Shown piece after piece: positions 56,621-64,000 of a DNA stretch of 64,000 nt; position 1 is the first letter of the stretch, and each line of letters starts with the position of its first letter. Source of the DNA: Membranipora membranacea (lineage: Eukaryota; Bryozoa; Gymnolaemata; Cheilostomatida; Membraniporidae). The DNA lies in NCBI GenBank assembly GCA_914767715.1, contig OU612075.1:5642001-5706000 (forward strand), in the 5' to 3' direction. Below the pieces are notes generated by a model that was given only the letters and a program-made list of their open reading frames with translations, was not told where the DNA came from and made no database searches. The translations under genes and the position numbers were made by a program.

Positions 56621-59600
56621 ATACAATAGTATATTATCACGTCTGCCATGTGAGACATGATCGTAATATGGTAACTTCTCCCGATCAATATTCTGCACAG
56701 TATTTTGGACATCTAGATAAGCAATAACAATCGCTGCCATTTTCTTAGATTTGTCGAATCAGACAAGAGTCAGAAGACTTGAAGAGAGGGTTCAGAGACC
56801 ACATTGATAGATCTACTGATGAAGTAGAACAGTTCTCTGATGAGATTCTACTGAACACCACCGTCCTAGATGACTTGTATATCTATGGTACTCACCTGGC
56901 AGACAGACGAGCAGACAGACAGTTGCTGGAGGAGTTTGATGAGGTCTCCAGAAAACTTGAACAGACAAACAGCAGCAAAGATTATGAAAAAGTGATAATC
57001 TTGAAGACACCTTACATACATACAGGTCAGTAATTGAGGACTTAATTCACCTTTGTTTTAATCTATCTGGTACATTATGGAAAAGTCATTTCTGTTAAAT
57101 AAAAAAGTATAAAGTATAAATCCCAAAAGTGAGATGCCAGGGTTAACGACAAACTCTCACTCTTTTTAATATTTCCCTTTAAAACCCGAAGAAAGTTTTT
57201 GAGATTTCCAAATTTTCCAAATTGTTATATTTTACTTTAATGATGCGGCGTCCAAAACAGAGTATATATGTTTATCTTTATCATTATTGTTATTGCATAT
57301 ATTTTTTCAAACCATACTTTTACCAACAGGTATCCACACACTGAACGTGAACACAAACCTAGAGTTTCCATCCAGCGCAATAGAGCATGTGAAGACTGAG
57401 AAAACTGCTAGGACATGCTATGGACTTAGCTGGACAGATGTTGACAGCATACTGAGTGCTATGAACAAACACGTAGAAATACGACAAGCTGGTGACTTAA
57501 AACTTGATAGGACATTGAGCTTTCCTGATGTGGAATGGGTGTGGTCATCAGTAGCAGTTGGTGAAAAGCTGTATACTCAAACCTCATCATCAAGTACAAA
57601 GAAACACATCATCTATCTTGGGTCGATAGAGCAACCGACACAACCAGTCCTACACAGTGAGGAAACAGACAAGACAGGCAAAATCACACACCTGTCAGCA
57701 AACAAGGAATACCTAGCTAGTATTGACTATGTCAACAAAACTCTGATCATCTTCTCATCCACCAATGATACACACCAGTTCACCTCACCTTTGATGCTGT
57801 TCTTGTAACTGATCATAGGGAAGGGAAACTGTATAAATATGCTCTGTCACCATCACCAGTACGATTGTGGGTGGCCTACAGGAATAGACAGAGATGAGTC
57901 AGGCTTCATCTATGTAGCAAGCACCCGCTCAACAAATATCTACATCATCTCACCAGAAGGTGGGTGTTCACATAGAATTGTGTTGTTACAGTCAATGAAC
58001 TAGAGTTGAATTCGGATATGTTTTCAAATAATTAATCCTGTATATCAATTCTATTGCTTTTTTAAATATGTTTCATCTTATAGATCTTTGTTGTTATTCT
58101 ACAGGTAAAAGGATAGGAGAGCTGACACATGAGAAGATAAAGGAGTCTGTTGATAATAAATACTGGATACATGACATCGCTGTAAGAAATGGAACTCTCC
58201 AAAAATCATAGTTTGTTGATACTGCTTGGCGACGTGTAATAGTCTCTTTAGCTCTTGACATGCGAATAAAGTCCACAGATCAACTCAACCGCTTTCAACA
58301 ATCAAGAAGTAGCCAGCCCCATGGTTCGAATCATTGATGATACGTGGATTGTGCTCCGGAAGTTGTGCTGCAAGATCACGAAATTATACGGGTTTTTGGT
58401 CAATCCTGAAGGTGTAAAAGTCTAGAGGGCAAAATATTGGACTCTTCAGCAACATCACCAGTGTGTCAGAGGCTGGCCTATAATTCCAGATAATTATTTT
58501 CATATGTTAGGTTCCGGGCATTCTCTTTTATTCATTATTCATTTATATTTAACAAGGTTAAGCGATCGCTTGTTTAATTCTCATTTGGCTGTTCCACTTG
58601 TTTTCTCACACATTAACCACCTGAGAATGACTAAATATGTTTTGTGTATGGCTTATTGAATAACTTAAAATTTTTCAACAAAGTATTTTTGTAATGACAA
58701 TGTAATTATTGAAGAAACTTTATTGCTATCGAATATTAATGACCAATGCCCTATGTGTATAGATGTGAGTTGTGCTACCATTTTGTATATATAGATAACT
58801 CCAAATCGTTTTCCCTAGTTTTTGTCTGCTTCATGATCTCGATTGCACAAACAGCATAACACATTTCCCAATCTCTCACCCATCATAATTGTGGAGGGGG
58901 AGACATTTACAAATATTATGCTCATGAGTGCGCCAAGATCAAGGCTTCCAGTTTTCAGCAATTTCCGTTTAATTATCAGAATGTTACAATGTCTTTATTA
59001 TTAACTGGCCTTCACCAGGTCATTTATCCATCCTTTCAACTCCCCCTGAAAGTTATGTATTTCTTTTACCAACTTTATTTCTGGGGAGCAAACGATTTGT
59101 GCCCATATAGCTGGCATTTTGATGACAACCTGGCATTAAATACTCCGAAGTAATAGTTGGTGCCTAGTTTGACTTAAAACTATCCCTGGCAGCTTTGTAA
59201 TCTTGATCAAGGGATGTAACCTGAAACCTTTTACCCCTACACTTAACAAACTAGATTAGAAGGCTTCCCAATGTCCAGAAATAAGAATGATCATGGAAGT
59301 TAAATAAATTTTCTAAAAGTGTCGCTAATTAATTCCGCTTTCTCTACAAATTAATGTACTATCCTTCAGTAGCAAATGTTAGCTAGGAGTTCACTTAAGC
59401 TTGTTTCGGGATGGCTTAGCTAGAACTTAGTTAGTATTCAATATTAAGTAAAAAGGTTACGAAAATATCAGCTGGTCTTTAATTAAGCTATTTTAACACA
59501 TGTGAGATGGCTAACTTTTCCTCCTGCAAACACTACACTCCTCTAGGGTAATCATACTATTGGCTCCATGTTTTATTTGTTTCCTCATCTGACCCGTATT

Positions 59601-60294
59601 ATAGAGGAGTTCAATCAGTAACACTTGAAAGCTTTCATGACAGCATAGCAGTCTACGATATAAGTAGTACAAGTGCTAATTTACTCTGGTGTGCTTCATA
59701 AGAACCACCAAGATTAGACTAAAAGATTTTGCTAAAATATTGTACGATCTAGAAACTCTCTGGAAATAACAAACTTTCAAAATCTTGGGTGGTATTTACG
59801 AAATCTTCCTGATAAACAGATGTAGTAAATTAAATGGTGCATTTTGACATCTAAGAGAGCTTTATATTTATTTATTTTCATAATAAAAATAATATTTTCA
59901 TGTAATAGTGAAGTTAAGTGATCAAGATGACATTAGAAACAGCGGATATGAAAAAATTGATATTTACAAAAATGAATGAGAAGGCCAAATATAACAACTC
60001 AGCTATGTGAATAGATATCATAGAGTTTCTATTAATATAGTGCTAATCTTGTAGTTGCAGACTTCCGTCTTGGTCACACACAAACCACTTTTAAACGCAT
60101 AACTATATAGAAAATTTATCATGAATACTAATAGATTTTCAAGGTTAAAAGACAACTCTATTTTTATATGAAAATCTTCATAAATCCTATACCTATACAA
60201 TACTTAGCTTGCATTCAAGTCACACAATTTGATATAAGTGCACAACATGAAGTCAGAGAAAGTCATTGCACATCTGTTATGCATAGCCTGAGTG

Positions 60295-63200
60295 TCACCT
60301 AGCCGCTGAGGATGCACATTGAGGGTGGTACTTAGCGGGTGCCGTAGCTTTATCAAACCCTCGTGCTGTTGGTGGCAGTCCATTGTTTAATATCTTATTA
60401 CAGTACTGACATTCGGCTGTGAACAGGTCTTTGTAGGTATGCAACCAATTCTAAATAAGTAAGCAGGCAAAAAATTACATACACACTTGCGAATGTGTTG
60501 GCTCTGATTGGTTGGTGAGAGGGAGAGAGCCAATACCAGCTCAAATGGTTCTCTCCTGAAAGTATCTATTGATATATATATATAGTTAACGTGAAAGAAA
60601 AACTGTTTCTAGGAGTTGCCCTCTTTATATCAATGAGAGGGTAATTCCAAGAATGGGTGGAATGATTGAAACCAATGAGCTGTGGGAGATAGAGATTTAT
60701 GATAAGGGAATGGGTGAGATTCTTGCCACTATCCTCATCATGGCATATCCCCAACTCATATCAATTTTAGAATATATCCATCTTTGAATTTTGGTTTGAC
60801 TTAATTTAATGATCACATTTACTATGCAGAAGTTGGTAGTAAATTGCAAATTTAAGTCTTGGACTCTTTTTTTCTTTGATATGTGACATGTGCAGCATGT
60901 AAGCTATACACCATTCTTGAACACACTTATAAGTATTCTATTTATGTGTTTATGGTTGATACTAGCCAGTATGCTGGCTCTGATTGGTGGGTGGAGAGAA
61001 GAAGAGCCAATGCCAGTTATATGGAACTTTCAGGAAAGAATATTCGATCTTGGCATTGCCTAACTTATAAAATATGAGATATTGGATAAGATGAAAATCC
61101 GACCCCCAGAAGTTGTTTTGTACCAACAAATCTCGGATCTTTAAGCAGGCCTCTCTACCGCTTGCGCTATCAGGCAATGTGATCACAGGGTCCTTTATCG
61201 TGAAACAAGTCAAAGCCAGTGCAAAAGGTACCTCCATTTGTCAAAAGTTAGCCAATGTCAAGGTCGAAGGTACTTTCCCGAAAGTGTCATATGACTTTGC
61301 ATTGGCTATTCTTCTCCCCATCCACCAATGAGAGCCAAGACATTGGCCGGGTGGATACTTACAACAAGATGATAAAGATTCAGATCAGGACACAGCGGAT
61401 TGTTAAAGTGTAACATTGCAGATTGTGCATGCTGAGAGACCAACTGGAACACCTTGTGCTACAAAAAGTAATGTAATACATTAGATTAGATGATTGTATC
61501 TAACTTATCCAGTAGTGTGTATCTAACTTATCCAGTAGTGAACTGTGAAATTTTTCTCAATACTAAATCTATTAGTTCAAAAGAAAAATTTTGACAGAAG
61601 TTTATTGGTACTTTGTATTTTGATATGAGCATCCGTGTTTTGACGATAGTGTCTGCTTGTCATGGGAGATTGAGCAGCTATCTGCTGATCCATCTCAATG
61701 CTATACAGGGATATTTTATAGTCTTATGAGCATTGGGCTATATAGTGACTATATGTTGACTATATAGTCAACATATAGTGACTAAATAGCATAGTCACTA
61801 CAGTGACTATTTTATAGTTTGTTTCATATTCTTTTTACATAATCATTTAAAGAAGTTATTCCCTATACCCGTACATGTGGATTTGCCTTGATGAGGATTT
61901 GAATATCTATCATAATAACCACTTAAAGCATCCATGATATAAAACTTAAAGTAATCAAGGGAGCTGCTCCAGCTTATAAGCTTTAAAATGAGCCCAAGAA
62001 CAGCCCGATTGGTCAACTAGGACAGAAGTTGCGTCCCATCAAAGTAAGGCCTCGCTGAGGTTCGCTCGCGAGCTTTGCGCAGGGGAATATGATGTCATAG
62101 ACATGCATTTTGCGTATATGTCTACCATTAGAAACTTTGGACTCGTTTAATTTTATCAAAATTTGATGAAACAAGTTGAAATCCAATGTAGCTCGTGTCA
62201 TCATAGAGATTAATCCAAAGCGAAAAATTGAAGGAGATAAACGTATATTTTTGTGGGGGAAAAAAGCTGGTCTCACTTTAATAGTTCCATTTACAAAAAA
62301 TGTCGAATATCAGCCGAAAACCCTGATGAGACCTCACACCAAGGGTTTCTGATGTCACGAGCAAATATGAAAGGGGTGACTTCAATGCCTCATAACACAG
62401 CCTGTAGTGGTCCGAGAAAGTCAATTTTGGGCTTGTTTTGAAGCTGATAAGCTGGAAAAACAGCTTTGATAACCCCAAACTTAATTTCACGGATGCTCTA
62501 ATATTCAAAGTAATCAAACTGTAGACATCAATATTCTCTTCTCAGAAGAAACTGAATAAAGTCACAACTGAGTTCTGGCCCTGGAAAATATGCGTACAGA
62601 ATGCTCTCCGACTTTCTTCCTCTCGAACTATTACACAAAGATAATCACCTTAGATCCGCTCCATATATCGACTTGTCCGTTATCCAGACTTGTAGACTCA
62701 GCGAAACCTTTAGCCAATATCCTCTCAGGTAACAACCCCCTGAATACGATGATTACCTTCATCATCTTCTCTGAAATGAAGCACAAAACGTAGCGTGAGT
62801 TTTGTGTAGTACATATTCAAAATTACGTTGGCTATTCATTCTGTTTGTAGAGTCATACCATACCTCCAAATCGATTGATAGTCATGCAGGCGCATCAAAT
62901 ATAGAGACTTTGGAAAACTGTTGTTTTTTGCGCAGTGGAAAGAATAGCAATCCGGCAATATTTTTTGAATTATCTAAATGTCATGTCATGTGACCTGCAG
63001 TATGTCAGCAGCACATGCAAATCATAAATATCTGGAAGAGTGGTTATTATCCAGCCAGACCTCCGCAAATTATGCCCAAACTGTGCTTCGGAGAACAACA
63101 TGAGAGATTGGAAGTTTATAAAATTAATTATATAAAAGCTAATAAAATAAAAGGTATAATGTTGAAAATTGATAATAATGGACAATGTGCCAACGCATAT

Positions 63201-64000
63201 ACTATGTTAGCCTGTTGGACAAGCTTTGTTTGAGGGAGGGTACAAACCTCCCCTCAAAACCTTTTCAAAATAGGAGAATACTATTTTAGAGTATATATAG
63301 GTTTTATCCATGGCACTGATACATCTTTACGCTTCATACCTATAGTCAAGACAAGAACTGTTGAGTCACCAAGCGGACGATAGTAGTCTAGCTTAGTATC
63401 CTGATGTTTGTGTTCTAGACTAGTCTTGAGCCTACTGATGATACCGTCTACGTGGGTCGGGGGCAAATTGTGTACCTCACGTTTATTGCGCTTAGCCATT
63501 AAACCTGTAAAGAAGAAGAGAATTACAAGTATTTAGCTCTGATGCTAAGCTTGCAACAGGATAGGTGGCTTAGACGCTATGCAGATAATTTTAAGTTTTC
63601 CTGTTTCTCAAAGTCGTTGATTCCAGACAAATCATAAGGTTTCCCAAAACTTTTTCTCAAAACCGGAATGTCAGTTAATCACAGTATCACGTAAGAACTC
63701 ATATGCTAACAGTTTGCAAGTTGAAGCAAAAAGTTGGTGTCGGTCTCCATTAATATAAATATTTGAGTCAAAGTCACAACAATCCCAAGTTAGCCAATGT
63801 CTCGACCCTGATATATCAGATTTCTTATAAGTTCAATTTCAGTCCTCAATTCATGTCCATACATCATGACATCCTTAGGGTTTGTTGTCAGTTACGTATC
63901 TAGGTCACTTAGCGTTACCGTTTGATGGTCCAGTTCTTTTGAGTTGGTTGTCTCTGAGAAGACTGCTGGCACACATAGAATACTCCTGCATCCTCTTGGT
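60295..64000 (-). CDS. MED27: Mediator complex subunit 27, second copy (5' exons outside the window)
   Basis: Minus-strand exons 63919 to beyond 64000 (exon 3), 63340-63504, 62649-62770, 61363-61458 and 60295-60450 match exons 3 to 7 of the left gene in length and phase. By eye I count about 14 base differences in these exons and no amino-acid change (examples: CGG/AGG for the last Arg; CACGCG/CATGCA for His-Ala). Introns differ much more, including an inserted MITE. This pattern fits two copies both under selection, or two alleles placed in one scaffold. The start codon and first two exons lie to the right of the window. Confidence 0.9.
61085..61195 (-). mobile_element. tRNA-derived SINE fragment, block B copy
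   Basis: Counterpart of 7690-7795: TAGCGCAAGCGGTAGAGAGG then GGTACAAAAC on the minus strand. Confidence 0.5.
61927..62497. mobile_element. 571-bp MITE present only in the right MED27 copy
   Basis: Ends AGCATCCATGATATAAAACTT and AACTTAATTTCACGGATGCT form imperfect arms; inner CAGCTTATAAGCTTTAAAATG pairs with the GAAGCTGATAAGCTG stretch. Flanks are TTAA and CTAA. The empty site in the left copy (8460-8470) reads ACTTAATATTC. It lies in MED27 intron 5. No coding. Confidence 0.8.

Larger units (their letters stand above)
53139..58211 (+). pseudogene. Decayed TRIM-like paralogue
   Basis: Recognisable exons: start relic at 53155-53175 (Met then in-frame TAG), RING exon twice (53352-53534 and 53906-54088), 54377-54566, 54796-55015, 55339-55509, 55775-55968, 56749-57025, 57330-57959 and 58105 onward. 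The exons for the first B-box, its second half and the first zinc ribbon are deleted. Both RING exons share a one-base deletion (AAGGAATCGAG where the other gene has AAGGAGATCGAG) that destroys the last two cysteines. The zinc ribbon exon has lost its first cysteine (ISEEC). The propeller exon carries a deletion between two AGTTCA repeats near 57779 and another near 57873, both shifting the frame, and the last exon ends early. B-box and coiled-coil exons are still open and carry many amino-acid changes. Order and strand mirror the gene at 31.7-38.6 kb. Confidence 0.85.
58703..64000. repeat. Duplicated block B, right copy
   Basis: Direct match to 4608-9966, running off the right edge. It lacks about 600 bp found near 6515-7112 and carries an extra 571-bp MITE. 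Confidence 0.9.

Noticed and set aside
58300-58350. tRNA-like B-box (GGTTCGAATCATTG)
   Set aside because: No A-box or stems at tRNA spacing.

Overview
The window looks like nuclear DNA of an invertebrate animal. The protein genes have GT-AG introns, the tRNA-Tyr genes carry a 15-nt intron, and the sequence holds a CR1/L2-type LINE, tRNA-derived SINEs and dozens of palindromic or terminal-inverted-repeat elements. Recognisable families are MED27, mARC, TRIM-like proteins, CBP/p300 and DNA polymerase eta. The species cannot be named from sequence alone; a sponge or other invertebrate fits.

Layout. 1-2.3 kb: 3' half of a mARC (MOSC-domain) gene, + strand. 2.7-4.5 kb: decayed LINE. 6.2-11.2 kb: complete seven-exon MED27 gene, - strand. 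12.6-14.8 kb: a 130-aa protein consisting mainly of a CBP-type KIX domain, - strand. 17.8-19.2 kb: a 192-aa protein whose only domain is a CBP-type TAZ2 zinc finger, - strand. 21.7-24.4 kb: decayed 3' end of a CBP/p300 gene, - strand. 24.8-26.2 kb: three tRNA-Tyr copies, two of them in a large inverted repeat. 27.1-30.0 kb: C-terminal part of a DNA polymerase eta-like gene, + strand. 31.7-38.6 kb: TRIM-like gene, - strand. 41.4-45.0 kb: complete six-exon mARC gene, - strand. 45.8-48.5 kb: foldback element, tRNA pseudogene and repeats. 48.5-51.4 kb: decayed mARC fragment split by a 2.1-kb transposon. 53.1-58.2 kb: decayed TRIM copy, + strand. 60.3-64 kb: second MED27 gene, running off the right edge.

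The scaffold is built from repeated blocks. 1-3.06 kb matches 40.5-43.7 kb in inverted orientation. 31.7-40 kb matches 51.8-58.2 kb in inverted orientation. 4.61-9.97 kb matches 58.7-64 kb in direct orientation. The inferred ancestral order is mARC, then TRIM, with MED27 convergent to them. Copies differ by transposon insertions; the two MED27 copies differ only at synonymous sites in the exons I compared, while the second TRIM copy and the third mARC copy are broken.

The most unusual content is the 12.6-24.4 kb cluster: CBP/p300 taken apart into a stand-alone KIX gene, a stand-alone TAZ2 gene and a dead C-terminal fragment, all on one strand and beside a Mediator subunit gene. If expressed, the two small proteins could compete with CBP for transcription-factor activation domains; that role is inference. 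All exon borders were set by eye from reading frame, splice dinucleotides and family alignment from memory.
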